The notes under the pieces were generated by a model. The model ran no database searches. It saw only the letters and a program-made list of their open reading frames with translations, and was not told the DNA's origin. Below are positions 34,928-43,933 of a stretch of 54,708 bases of DNA, in pieces. Every line of letters begins with the position of its first letter. Positions within the stretch are counted from its first letter, which is position 1. Source of the DNA: Clostridium celatum DSM 1785 (GTDB taxonomy: Bacteria > Bacillota > Clostridia > Clostridiales > Clostridiaceae); contig NZ_KB291626.1 in the NCBI RefSeq assembly GCF_000320405.1, forward strand, positions 1-54,708, written 5' to 3'. A program made the position numbers and the translations under genes.

Positions 34928-36401
34928 AATAGAGATTAATGATTTAAGAAGTGCTATTGAGTATTTAAAAAATGTTAAAGGACAATTAGTTAAAAGTGAT
35001 GTTGAAGTAAATTCACATGGAGAGCTTGCAGGAGTATATAGATATATTGGAGCTGGAGGAACTGTAAAGAGACCAACAAAGATAGGTCCAGCTATGATTT
35101 TTAATAATATTAAAGGACATAAAGATGCTAAAGTTATAATAGGACTTTTAGCTAGTAGGGAAAGAGTTGGGATGCTTCTAGATTGTGCACCTAAAAGATT
35201 AGGTTTTTTATTAAATGAAGCAGTAAAAAATCCAATAAATCCAATAATAATAGATAATGAGAAGGCACCATGCCAAGAAGTTGTACATTATGCAACTGAT
35301 GAAGGATTTGATATAAGAAAAATATTACCTGCACCTACAAATACTGAGGAAGATGCTGGACCATATATAACTTTAGGAATGTGTTATGCAAGAGATCCTG
35401 AAACTGGGGAAGGTGATGTTACAATTCATCGTTTATGCTTACAAGGAAAGGATGAATTATCTATGTTCTTTACACCGGGAGTAAGGCAGTTAGATGCATT
35501 CCGTAAGAAAGCAGAAGAAAGTGGAGAAGCACTACCAATATCTATTAGTATAGGCGTTGACCCTGCAATTGAAATAGCATCGTGCTTTGAACCACCAACT
35601 ACACCAATTGGATTTAATGAATTATCTATAGCTGGAGCAATAAGAAATAAACCTGTTGAAATGGTTAAATGCTTAACTGTTGATGAAGCTGCAATCGCAA
35701 GAGCTGAATATGTAATTGAAGGTGAATTAGTACCTAATAAGAGAATAAGAGAAGATAAGAATACAAACACTGGAAAGGCAATGCCTGAATTTCCTGGTTA
35801 TACAGGTGAAGCTGCTAAAGAATTACCCGTAATTAGAGTAAAAGCAATAACTCATAGAAAAAATCCAATAATGCAAACTTGTATAGGACCTAGTGAAGAG
35901 CATGTTAATATGGCTGGAATTCCAACAGAAGCAAGTATAATACAGATGGTTGAAAAAGCAATGCCAGGTAGACTTGTAAATGTATATGCTCATCCAGCAG
36001 GTGGGGGAAAATATATGGCTATATTACAAATTAAAAAGAGTATTGCTAGTGATCAAGGGAGAGAAAGACAGGCAGCACTATTAGCATTATCAGCTTTTTC
36101 CGAATTAAAAACTGTAATATTAGTTGATGAAGATGTAGATCCATTTGATAGTAATGATGTTTTATGGGCATTAAATACTAGGTATCAAGGTGATATTGAC
36201 ACAATATTTATTCCAGGGGTAAGATGTCACCCATTAGACCCTTCACAAAGTCCAGAATATAGCTGGACTATTAGAGATAGGGGAATAGCTTGTAAAACTA
36301 TATTTGATTGTACTGTACCTTATGAATTAAAAGATAAGTTTAAGAGAGCTAAATTTACTGAAGTAGATTTAGAAAAGTTTAAAATAGAAGAATATAAATA
36401 A
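34920..36401 (+). CDS. ubiD: UbiD family decarboxylase
   Basis: This is a full-length 493-residue UbiD-family enzyme. The prenyl-FMN-binding core is visible in LGMCYARDPETGEGDVTIHRL, the IGVDPAIEIASCFEPP region, the catalytic Glu-rich ARAEYVIEGELVPN segment, and the C-terminal WALNTRYQGDID and KTIFDCTVP. It catalyses reversible, non-oxidative (de)carboxylation, probably of a phenolic or other unsaturated acid, as do BsdC/ShdC-type enzymes of clostridia and enterobacteria. Its cofactor-maker ubiX, just upstream and overlapping, is destroyed. A divergent LysR gene, itself frameshifted, is the likely regulator. GGAGAG precedes the ATG. Confidence 0.9.
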   Translation: MNKIEINDLRSAIEYLKNVKGQLVKSDVEVNSHGELAGVYRYIGAGGTVKRPTKIGPAMIFNNIKGHKDAKVIIGLLASRERVGMLLDCAPKRLGFLLNEAVKNPINPIIIDNEKAPCQEVVHYATDEGFDIRKILPAPTNTEEDAGPYITLGMCYARDPETGEGDVTIHRLCLQGKDELSMFFTPGVRQLDAFRKKAEESGEALPISISIGVDPAIEIASCFEPPTTPIGFNELSIAGAIRNKPVEMVKCLTVDEAAIARAEYVIEGELVPNKRIREDKNTNTGKAMPEFPGYTGEAAKELPVIRVKAITHRKNPIMQTCIGPSEEHVNMAGIPTEASIIQMVEKAMPGRLVNVYAHPAGGGKYMAILQIKKSIASDQGRERQAALLALSAFSELKTVILVDEDVDPFDSNDVLWALNTRYQGDIDTIFIPGVRCHPLDPSQSPEYSWTIRDRGIACKTIFDCTVPYELKDKFKRAKFTEVDLEKFKIEEYK

Positions 36402-36410
36402 TAGTAAGTA

Positions 36411-36440
36411 AGGGACATGAAAGTAACTTTTGATGTCCCT
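36411..36440 (+). terminator. hairpin after ubiD, without T-run
   Basis: AGGGACAT (36411-36418) pairs with ATGTCCCT (36433-36440). Only ATTAAAT follows, so it is a weak terminator or an mRNA end stabiliser. Confidence 0.5.
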
Positions 36441-36528
36441 ATTAAATAGTTTAATACATTAATATTTAATTCTAGATTTTTCGTTATTTATATTTTATCA
36501 ATATGAATGTATGTTGTATTTTATATTA

Positions 36529-37380
36529 TCAGTAATTTTTTATATTATAAAAGACTTCATAAGGAACTGCAAAAGTGCCATTACCAATTCCGATATCATT
36601 ATTTGGCCTATAAGATCCATGAAAATCAGTTCCACCAGAAGGAATCAGTTTATATTTTTTGATTAAGTAATCTACAAATCTATAATCATCATCATTAAAG
36701 GTTGGATAATACTTTTCAATACCTCTAAGTCCTAAGGAAATCAGATATTTAATATGTTCTTCAACTTTGGATTTATTGATATTTGAAAAACCATTCCTAT
36801 TATTATAGTGAGCTAAAATTGATACTCCACCTGATTTGTTAATCATATTAATTGCTTCTTCAATAGGAATTAATTCATTTTTTCCATATGGTATAGGATC
36901 TAAATAAGTATTCCAAATTAATTTACTATTATTACAGATATTATTATCTATAAGATACTTATGAATATCATGTCTAGATATAAATTCATCAAGCTTTTTT
37001 TCTTTTAGAATATTAATATCAATACTTAAGTTATGTTTATACTTCAAATACTTAAGAGTGATGGGAAGAGATTCTTCTCTAGCTTTCTTCATTTTAATAT
37101 ATGGATTTAAAAAATTCACATTATTAATATCCATTCCTAAACCTAATATATGTAGCATTCTACCATCAGGATATAGTGCACTAATTTCAATTCCCGGAAT
37201 GAAATTTATACCATATTTTTTTGAGGCTATATTAGCTTCAAGTATTCCTGAAATGCTATCATGATCTGTTAAGGATAACGCTTTTACATTATTTTTAAAC
37301 GCAGCTTGTACTACTTCAGTAGGACTACATGAACCATCTGATATAAGAGAATGTGTATGAAAATCAACTAAATTTACCAT
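36529..37380 (-). CDS. PHP-domain phosphoesterase
   Basis: This 283-residue protein carries the metal-binding motifs of the PHP family: DFHTHSLISDGSCSP, SLTDHDS, a glutamate in GIEISALYP, the mid-domain histidine in LAHYNN, and GGTDFHG near the C-terminus. Relatives such as TrpH/YciV are 3',5'-nucleoside bisphosphate phosphatases or 5'-3' RNA exonucleases. No polymerase domain is present, so it acts alone. GAGGTG precedes the ATG at 37380. It is a single gene, divergent from the HAD pair. Confidence 0.9.
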   Translation of the reverse strand: MVNLVDFHTHSLISDGSCSPTEVVQAAFKNNVKALSLTDHDSISGILEANIASKKYGINFIPGIEISALYPDGRMLHILGLGMDINNVNFLNPYIKMKKAREESLPITLKYLKYKHNLSIDINILKEKKLDEFISRHDIHKYLIDNNICNNSKLIWNTYLDPIPYGKNELIPIEEAINMINKSGGVSILAHYNNRNGFSNINKSKVEEHIKYLISLGLRGIEKYYPTFNDDDYRFVDYLIKKYKLIPSGGTDFHGSYRPNNDIGIGNGTFAVPYEVFYNIKNY

Positions 37381-37536
37381 ATAATCACCTCAAAATAATT
37401 ATATCATATAAGAATTTGAATAATACTGTAATATAAATCAAAATATAGAAAATAAATTTGAGTTATTATAGTATAATAAAATATAGTGAAGAAGATAAAT
37501 GATACATAAATCAGTATTATGGAAAAGGAGAAGCAT

Positions 37537-38397
37537 ATGATAAAGTTAATTGCATCAGATATGGATGGAACATTATTAAATGATGAACATACTATATCTG
37601 AAGAAAATATAAAGGCTATAAAGATAGCAGAAGAAAGAGGATGTCATTTTACAATAGTAACAGGAAGAGATTATAGTGGCGTCAAGAATTTTTTTCAAGA
37701 GTTCGATTTAAAATGTGAATGTATTTTAAGTAATGGAGCAGAGTATAGGGATATTAATGGAGATGTAATTGAAAGAATAACCATTGATAATGATACTGTA
37801 AGAAAGATAGTACAAGTGATGATGGAAGCTAATGTTGCTATTGAAATGTTTACTGAAGATGGCATGATTATAATAAATGAAGATATTTATAAAGAAAGTT
37901 TATTACAAAGATTTAGAAGATATAATAAGGGAAAAACAGATTTAGAGATTATTGAAATAGCAAGAAATATGTATGATACTTGGAAACCTGAGATGATTAA
38001 AGATGTAGAAGGATTTTTAGATAGTAATACAGATATATTAAAGATAATGACATATCATGAAGATGCTCAGTATATTAAGGAACTTAAAGAAAAATTAAAG
38101 AATATAGAAGGTGTTGCAGTAGCATCAACATTTGCAAATGATATAGAGATAAGTAATATACAAGCTCAAAAAGGATTAATACTAGCAAAAGTTATAGAAA
38201 AAATGGGTATAAAAAAAGAAGAGGTTATAGTTCTTGGTGATAGTTTTAATGACTATTCTATGTTTACAGAGTTTGAAAACTCTTTTGCTATGGAAAATGC
38301 AATACCTGAAATAAAAGAAATCGCAAAATATATTACAGATAGCAATGATAATGATGGAGTTGCAAAGGCCATTTATAAAGCTTTAGAATGGAAATAA
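37537..38397 (+). CDS. HAD-superfamily Cof-type sugar-phosphatase (copy 1)
   Basis: This 286-residue enzyme has the HAD motifs: nucleophile Asp8 in ASDMDGTLL (motif I), TGR (motif II), the C2-type cap domain (about 85-190), Lys in QAQKG (motif III) and GDSFNDYSMF (motif IV). Cof-type phosphatases dephosphorylate sugar phosphates, FMN or related compounds. The ATG at 37537 follows AAGGAGAAG; the ATG at 37519 lies upstream of that site. It is followed by a closely similar gene at 38595. Confidence 0.92.
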   Translation: MIKLIASDMDGTLLNDEHTISEENIKAIKIAEERGCHFTIVTGRDYSGVKNFFQEFDLKCECILSNGAEYRDINGDVIERITIDNDTVRKIVQVMMEANVAIEMFTEDGMIIINEDIYKESLLQRFRRYNKGKTDLEIIEIARNMYDTWKPEMIKDVEGFLDSNTDILKIMTYHEDAQYIKELKEKLKNIEGVAVASTFANDIEISNIQAQKGLILAKVIEKMGIKKEEVIVLGDSFNDYSMFTEFENSFAMENAIPEIKEIAKYITDSNDNDGVAKAIYKALEWK

Positions 38398-38440
38398 CAT
38401 AAGATAAAAACATATTATAAAAGTAACCTTGATTTAATAA

Positions 38441-38490
38441 AATCTCTATAAGCTTTATTGAAAAAAAGCTTATAGAGATTTTTAATTTTT
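38441..38490 (+). terminator. intrinsic terminator between the two HAD genes
   Basis: AATCTCTATAAGCT (38441-38454) pairs perfectly with AGCTTATAGAGATT (38467-38480), followed by T-rich sequence, so the two copies are transcribed separately. Confidence 0.88.
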
Positions 38491-38594
38491 AAAATAAGAT
38501 TTTTAAATGGTGTTAATCAGATAAATATAATAAAGTTTTGATATAATAGTAAATAGATATAATAATAAAATTTGTAGGAAGAGAGGAATAAATA

Positions 38595-39452
38595 ATGATA
38601 AAATTAATAGCAAGTGATATGGATGGAACCCTACTAAATGATAGTCATATGATATCTGAGGAGAATTTGAAAGCTATAAAAAAAGCACAAGACATTGGAA
38701 AACATTTTACAATTGTAACAGGAAGAGACTATGATGCAGTAAAACCATATTTAGAAGAGTGCAATTTAAGATGTGAATGTATTTTAAGTAATGGTGCAGA
38801 ATATCGAGATATAGATGGTAACGTTATTGAAAGTATATATATGAATAAAAAAAGTGTAAAATTAATATTTGATATATTAAATGAAGAAGGTTTATATATT
38901 CAACTAATGAGTAATAAAGGCTCATATATAACCAATAAGCAAAGTGATAAAGAAGCACTTATAGATAGGTTTAAATTATTTAATCCAAAAATGAACGAAG
39001 AAGAAGTTATTGAATTTATTGAAAAGTTCCATAAATCAAGAAAAATGAATTACATAGATGATGTATATGAATTTTTAGAAAGTGACAGTGAGATATTAAA
39101 AATAATAACATTTAATAATGATGTAGAATTAATTGCAAGAGTGAAGGATAGATTAAGAGAAAATATTTCAGATATAGCAGTAGCATCAACTTTTTCTAAT
39201 GATATAGAAATAAGTCATATAGAGGCTCAAAAAGGATTGATTTTAGCTAAGGCTATAGAAAAGATGGGAATTGATAAAAGTGAAGTAATAGTATTAGGAG
39301 ATAGTTTTAATGATTACTCAATGTTTACTGAATTTGAAAATTCATTTGCTATGGAGAATGCTATACCAGAAATAAAGAAAATTGCAAAATATATTACAGA
39401 TAGCAATGAAAATGATGGAGTTGCAAAAGCTATTTATAAGGTTTTAGAATAA
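38595..39452 (+). CDS. HAD-superfamily Cof-type sugar-phosphatase (copy 2)
   Basis: This 285-residue tandem paralogue of the gene at 37537 has the same four HAD motifs (Asp8 in ASDMDGTLL, TGR, Lys in EAQKG, GDSFNDYSMF). The last 70 or so residues are almost identical to copy 1, with about six differences, and the N-terminal 80 are similar, while the cap domain (about 85-190), which selects substrate, has diverged strongly. That pattern suggests duplication followed by change of substrate, or gene conversion of the core. GAGAGG precedes the ATG. Confidence 0.92.
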   Translation: MIKLIASDMDGTLLNDSHMISEENLKAIKKAQDIGKHFTIVTGRDYDAVKPYLEECNLRCECILSNGAEYRDIDGNVIESIYMNKKSVKLIFDILNEEGLYIQLMSNKGSYITNKQSDKEALIDRFKLFNPKMNEEEVIEFIEKFHKSRKMNYIDDVYEFLESDSEILKIITFNNDVELIARVKDRLRENISDIAVASTFSNDIEISHIEAQKGLILAKAIEKMGIDKSEVIVLGDSFNDYSMFTEFENSFAMENAIPEIKKIAKYITDSNENDGVAKAIYKVLE

Positions 39453-39465
39453 AATAAATATTATA

Positions 39466-39507
39466 TATAAATAAGAGGTTGTAATATATTACAATCTCTT
39501 ATTTATA
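39466..39507. terminator. bidirectional terminator
   Basis: A long near-perfect stem (TATAAATAAGAGGTTGTAAT with its complement through CAATCTCTTATTTATA, one mismatch) lies between the HAD gene and a convergent small gene. Confidence 0.8.
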
Positions 39508-39515
39508 TAGATATT

Positions 39516-39608
39516 TTAGGGTATAGTTATATTGTTAATACAATTATATAACATTTCAACAAGTGAGTATAAAACTCCAATAAGAGTTAAACAAATTAAT
39601 AAATTCAT
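39516..39608 (-). CDS. 30-residue single-helix membrane peptide
   Basis: A clear ribosome site (GAGGTG, six bases before ATG) starts a 30-residue peptide, MNLLICLTLIGVLYSLVEML followed by YNCINNITIP. One hydrophobic helix spans nearly the whole chain. It ends against a bidirectional terminator and starts about 100 bases downstream of the ZIP gene on the same strand. I do not recognise the family; small proteins of this type can modulate transporters or be stress peptides. The good ribosome site and amino-acid make-up argue for a real gene. Confidence 0.55.
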   Translation of the reverse strand: MNLLICLTLIGVLYSLVEMLYNCINNITIP

Positions 39609-39709
39609 AATAGACACCTCAACATTTAATTTATATTAATATTACTAGGGTAGTTAAAATTAATTAAAGTTATGCATTAGATTTATTAATAAAGTAATAA
39701 GATTTTTAC

Positions 39710-40489
39710 TTAAAGAAATAAGTGAGTTATTGGCATGATACATATACCTAAAAATATGGAGGCTAATGAAATTCTAGTATAGCCATATTTTCTTGATGAT
39801 GGAATAAGCTCAGCAAATGAAATATAAAGCATAATTCCACAGACTACAGCAAAAATTATACCAAGAATAAGTTCATTTATAAATGGTTTTAAGCATAAGA
39901 AAGCAATTAAAGCACCTAATGGCTCAGCCATACCAGATAAGAAGGAATATTTAATTGCTTTAAATCTACTTTTAGTAGCAAAATAAATGGGCATTGCTAT
40001 AGCTATACCTTCTGGAATATTATGAAGAGCTATAGCAAATGTTACAGATAATCCAAGTCTAGTATCTTGATAACTAGAGACAAAGGTAGCAATACCTTCA
40101 GGAAAGTTATGTATCATTAGAGCAATGGTAGATACAAGTCCTACTCTAAAAATATCAAAGTCATTTTTAACTTTAGGAACAGTTCCTTTTTCTTCCGCAG
40201 GTATAAAGCTATCGATTAAATAAGCCATTAAAGCACCTATTAGTAAGAAGAGTATTGACCAGAGTATACCACTAACTTTTCCATGATATTTAGATATAGC
40301 ATTTTCGGCTGTTGGAAATAAGTCGGTAAATGATACTGTTGTCATAACTCCAGCTGAAAAACCTAAAGCAAATGTAAGAAATCTCTCATTTCTGTTTTTA
40401 GTAAAAAAAACTATAACAGCTCCTAAAACGGTTGAAAGACCGGCTATTGTAGATAGAATTAAGGGAAAAATAGAATTTTTATCAAGCAT
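39710..40489 (-). CDS. zupT: ZIP-family metal transporter (ZupT-like)
   Basis: This 259-residue membrane protein has eight predicted helices. The metal-transport signatures are HNFPEGIATF in helix 4 and HNIPEGIAIAMP in helix 5, with SGMAEPLGAL after them. ZupT imports zinc and other divalent metals (iron, manganese). GAGGTATA precedes the ATG at 40489. A small membrane peptide gene lies about 100 bases downstream on the same strand. Confidence 0.92.
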   Translation of the reverse strand: MLDKNSIFPLILSTIAGLSTVLGAVIVFFTKNRNERFLTFALGFSAGVMTTVSFTDLFPTAENAISKYHGKVSGILWSILFLLIGALMAYLIDSFIPAEEKGTVPKVKNDFDIFRVGLVSTIALMIHNFPEGIATFVSSYQDTRLGLSVTFAIALHNIPEGIAIAMPIYFATKSRFKAIKYSFLSGMAEPLGALIAFLCLKPFINELILGIIFAVVCGIMLYISFAELIPSSRKYGYTRISLASIFLGICIMPITHLFL

Positions 40490-40616
40490 AATATACCTCT
40501 CATTAATTATTGTTACATATATTATCTTATGATTGAAAACAAGTAAAAAGAATATAAATTTTTACAATATATTGGTATAATTATGTAATAGTAATTTTAA
40601 TAGGGGGAAATAAATA

Positions 40617-41303
40617 ATGTTGGGAACTATAGTAAACTCTATTGCTGTTATAGTTGGATGTTTAGTTGGTCTTGTTGTAAAAGGAAGGCTAAATGAAAAA
40701 ATAAGTATAACTGTTATGCAAGGATTAGCCTTATGTACTTTATATATCGGAATTTCAGGTGCATTAAAAGGAGAAAATACTTTAATAATGATATTATCAG
40801 TTGCTATTGGTGCGTTGATAGGTGAAATAATAGATATTGATAAAAGGTTGAATAATTTAGGTGAATATTTAGAAAGTAAATTTAATGGTAAAAAAGAAAG
40901 CAATGTATCAATAGCAGAAGGTTTTGTTTCTGCGAGTCTTTTATTTTGTGTTGGAGCAATGGCTATAGTAGGTTCACTTGAAAGTGGATTAAGTGGTAAT
41001 CATAATACGTTATTTACTAAGTCTATTTTAGATGGTATATCATCAATCATTTTTACATCATCATTAGGAATAGGAGTTATATTTTCTTCAGTGGCCGTTT
41101 TTATATATCAAGGGGGAATAACATTAGGAGCAGGATTGTTATCAGGTATATTAAATTATATGGTTATTGCAAATATGAGTGCTGTAGGAGGGTTATTAAT
41201 AGCTGGACTAGCTTTTAATATGTTAGGAGTGACAAAAATGAGAATTGCAAATTTGCTTCCAGCAATATTTTTACCAATAATTTTTCAAATTTTTATACGA
41301 TAA
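40617..41303 (+). CDS. DUF554 family membrane protein
   Basis: This 228-residue protein has about seven hydrophobic helices and the DUF554 (YqgA/YdfK) pattern: MLGTIVNSIAVIVGCLVGL, GLALCTLYIGISGAL, GALIGEIIDID, FCVGAMAIVGSLESGL and the final GLAFNMLGVTKMRIANLLPA. The family is a putative transport protein of unknown substrate. TAGGGGGA precedes the ATG. It stands between a divergent zinc transporter and a LiaF-like gene. Confidence 0.9.
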   Translation: MLGTIVNSIAVIVGCLVGLVVKGRLNEKISITVMQGLALCTLYIGISGALKGENTLIMILSVAIGALIGEIIDIDKRLNNLGEYLESKFNGKKESNVSIAEGFVSASLLFCVGAMAIVGSLESGLSGNHNTLFTKSILDGISSIIFTSSLGIGVIFSSVAVFIYQGGITLGAGLLSGILNYMVIANMSAVGGLLIAGLAFNMLGVTKMRIANLLPAIFLPIIFQIFIR

Positions 41304-41389
41304 AAATAATTTATAATAATAAAAATATATTTACATTCAAAATAATATAGATATGTAGTAATATATTAATTAATAGGGGGTGATATAAG

Positions 41390-42097
41390 ATGAAAAAAGA
41401 TTATTCAGCACTTATATGGGGAATTGGATTTATTATTTTAGGAATTATTTTTGCAGGAAATACACTAAATTTATGGAGTATCGATGTATTTTTCCCAGGA
41501 TGGTGGACATTGTTTTTAATTGTTCCAGGTTTAGTATCTATGATTAAGTATGGATTTAATTGGGGTTCAGGAATATTAGTTATAGTAGGAATAATACTTC
41601 TTTTTGATAGATTAGATATTATAAGTGGAGCTATTATGTGGAAATTAGTAGTACCATTAGTTTTAGTAATTATAGGTATAAGTATAATTAGTTCATTTTT
41701 TAAAGGAAATAGCAAAAAAAAAGGCATTGATATGGAATTTAGTGAAAGTAAATCTTATAAGTATGACTCTATAACATATCCACATTATACAGCAATCTTA
41801 GGTGGGGGAGAGTTTAAAAATAATAGTGAGGATTTAAAGGGAGTTTATGCAGAAGCCATATTAGGTGGACTAGAAATAGATTTAAGAGATGCGAAGATAA
41901 CAGAAGATATAGTTTTAGAGCTTACAGCTGTTTTAGGCGGTATAGATATATTTATTCCGGACAATGTAGGAGTAGAAATAATTTCTGGCACACCTATTTT
42001 AGGTGGCTTTGAGCATAAATTAAATAGAAATATAGTTTCTGGACCAAAAGTAAGAATTAAATATACTGTAGTACTAGGTGGAATAGAGATAAAATAG
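41390..42097 (+). CDS. LiaF-like cell-envelope stress protein
   Basis: This 235-residue protein has an N-terminal membrane part with four short helices (about 8-105, DUF5668/LiaI-LiaF type) and a C-terminal beta-helix-like domain with repeated AILGG/AVLGG/PILGG/VVLGG turns, the LiaF C-terminal (cell-wall-active antibiotic response) domain. LiaF inhibits the LiaRS two-component system in Bacillus; no LiaRS pair is adjacent here. GGGGGTG precedes the ATG. It is a single gene, closed by a terminator. Confidence 0.87.
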   Translation: MKKDYSALIWGIGFIILGIIFAGNTLNLWSIDVFFPGWWTLFLIVPGLVSMIKYGFNWGSGILVIVGIILLFDRLDIISGAIMWKLVVPLVLVIIGISIISSFFKGNSKKKGIDMEFSESKSYKYDSITYPHYTAILGGGEFKNNSEDLKGVYAEAILGGLEIDLRDAKITEDIVLELTAVLGGIDIFIPDNVGVEIISGTPILGGFEHKLNRNIVSGPKVRIKYTVVLGGIEIK

Positions 42098-42128
42098 TTA
42101 AAAATATAAATTTAATAAGATGAATTAT

Positions 42129-42164
42129 ATAATAGTTCTAAATTTAGGGCTATTATTTTTTTTT
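42129..42164 (+). terminator. intrinsic terminator after the LiaF-like gene
   Basis: ATAATAGTTCT (42129-42139) pairs with AGGGCTATTAT (42146-42156) with two wobbles, followed by eight T. Confidence 0.85.
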
Positions 42165-42301
42165 ATTTCAATTATAATAATAAATATTATTTAATAAATA
42201 CTTTATTTTTATATAAACATAATATAAAGAGAAAAATATAATAAGTTTAAGCTTATGGAAGTGTATAAAATTACAAACCATAAAGAGAGGATGTGTTTTA
42301 G

Positions 42302-43636
42302 ATGAAGGTTGTAATAATAGGTGGTGTAGCAGCAGGAATGAGCGCTGCCGCTAAGTTTAAGAGACTCTCACCAAATGATGAAGTAATAGTTTATGAAAAG
42401 GGAGATATAGTATCTTTTGGTGCGTGCGGATTGCCTTATTATGTAGGGGGATTTTTCGATGATTCAAGAGAAATGATAGCAAGAACTCCAGAGGAATTTA
42501 AGGCATCAGGAGTAGAAATACATATAAAGCATGAAGTTTTAAGTGTTGATTTTAAAGCTAAAAAGCTACATATAAAAAATTTAATTTCAAATGAAATATT
42601 AGAAGAAAATTATGATAAGTTAATGATAGCAAGTGGTGCAAGAGCAATAATTCCACCAATTAAAAATGTTAATTTAGAAAATGTAGTTACTTTAAAATCA
42701 TTAGATGATGGTAATAAGTTAAAAGATTTAATGGCAAATGAAGAGTATAAAAAGGTTACTATTATTGGAGCTGGGTTCATAGGGCTTGAAGCTGTAGAGG
42801 CAGCAATGCATAGAGGTAAAGAAGTTACAGTTATTCAACTTAAAGATAGAGTACTTCAAGAAGTATTTGATAAAGATATAACAGATTTATTAGAGGATGA
42901 ATTAAGAGATAGTGGTGTTAATCTTTTATTAAACGAAACAGTTGTTGAACTTATAGGAGATGAAAAAGTTTATAAGGTTAAAACTAATAAAAGAGAATTA
43001 GAAACAGATATAGTTATACTGGCAACAGGAGTTAAGCCAAATACTGATTTCTTAAATTCTGATGAAATAGAAATGATAAGAAATGGAGCAATAGTTGTTG
43101 ATCAATATGGAAGAACTTCAGTAGAAGATGTTTATTCAGCTGGAGATTGCGCAACTATAAATAATCTAATTACAGGTAAGCCTGTATATGTTCCACTTGC
43201 AACAGGTGCAAATAAGCTTGGAAGAATAGTTGGAGAAAATTTAGCTGGACAAAATAATTCATTCCAAGGTTCTATGGCATCAAGCTGTATTAAGGTTATG
43301 AATATGGAAGCAGCAAGAACTGGGCTTTCAGAAAAAGAAGTTAAGGATTTAGGATTCGATTATAAGACTAAATTTATAACTGATATGAATCAAACTAGCT
43401 ACTATCCAGGTAGAGAAAGAATTTATGTTAAGCTTATTTATGATGCACATACTAAAGTTATTTTAGGTGGGCAAGTAGCTGGATATAAGGATGCTGTTCA
43501 AAGATGTAATGTTTTAGCGGCGTGTATTTATGCAAAAATGACTACAGATCAATTAGGCATGTTAGATCTTTGTTATTCACCACCATTTGCAAGAACATGG
43601 GACGTTTTAAATGTAGCAGGTAATGTATCTAAATAG
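42302..43636 (+). CDS. CoA-disulfide reductase / NADH oxidase-type flavoprotein
   Basis: This 444-residue pyridine-nucleotide-disulfide oxidoreductase begins with the FAD site (VVIIGGVAAGMSAA), followed by the single redox cysteine Cys42 in SFGACGLPYYVGG. It then has an NAD(P)H site (TIIGAGFIGLEAVEA), the second FAD contact VYSAGDCATI and a dimerisation domain (about 325-440). One active-site cysteine instead of a CxxxxC pair marks the CoA-disulfide reductase/NADH oxidase subgroup. It would reduce CoA disulfide or O2 with NAD(P)H, useful in an anaerobe meeting oxygen. There is no rhodanese domain. GAGAGG precedes the ATG. Confidence 0.9.
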   Translation: MKVVIIGGVAAGMSAAAKFKRLSPNDEVIVYEKGDIVSFGACGLPYYVGGFFDDSREMIARTPEEFKASGVEIHIKHEVLSVDFKAKKLHIKNLISNEILEENYDKLMIASGARAIIPPIKNVNLENVVTLKSLDDGNKLKDLMANEEYKKVTIIGAGFIGLEAVEAAMHRGKEVTVIQLKDRVLQEVFDKDITDLLEDELRDSGVNLLLNETVVELIGDEKVYKVKTNKRELETDIVILATGVKPNTDFLNSDEIEMIRNGAIVVDQYGRTSVEDVYSAGDCATINNLITGKPVYVPLATGANKLGRIVGENLAGQNNSFQGSMASSCIKVMNMEAARTGLSEKEVKDLGFDYKTKFITDMNQTSYYPGRERIYVKLIYDAHTKVILGGQVAGYKDAVQRCNVLAACIYAKMTTDQLGMLDLCYSPPFARTWDVLNVAGNVSK

Positions 43637-43657
43637 TTATAACTAAATCAAAGTTTT

Positions 43658-43693
43658 AAAATAGCAACTAAAGATAAACTTAGTTGCTATTTT
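43658..43693 (+). terminator. intrinsic terminator after the CoA-disulfide reductase-like gene
   Basis: AAAATAGCAACTAA (43658-43671) pairs perfectly with TTAGTTGCTATTTT (43680-43693). Confidence 0.82.
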
Positions 43694-43862
43694 GCATTTG
43701 TATTATAGTGATAGTAAACGATTAATAAATATACTATATTATTAATAAAAAGTTATTTATAATTTTAATTTAGTATTTTATGATTTACTTTATTAAAATT
43801 TTATGTAATAATATTATATATTTTGTGCCTAATTAATAAAAAAATTTTATTAATAGTTGCAA

Positions 43863-43904
43863 TTAACATAAGTAATTTTTAGTTTTTAAAATTACTTATG
43901 TTAA
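43863..43904. promoter_or_regulatory. 17-8-17 perfect inverted repeat in the DUF1846 leader
   Basis: TTAACATAAGTAATTTT (43863-43879) is fully complementary to 43888-43904. It is followed by a run of A, not T, so it is not a terminator for the plus strand. It lies 30 bases before the DUF1846 start: a candidate operator or leader hairpin. Confidence 0.55.
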
Positions 43905-43933
43905 AAAAAAACTATAAAATTAGGAGTGAACAT

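Noticed and set aside
35426..35770. Minus-strand open frame of 114 residues
   Set aside because: Antisense to ubiD, which has all its family motifs on the plus strand.
41401..41727. Minus-strand open frame of 108 residues
   Set aside because: Antisense to the LiaF-like gene; no ribosome site or recognisable domain.
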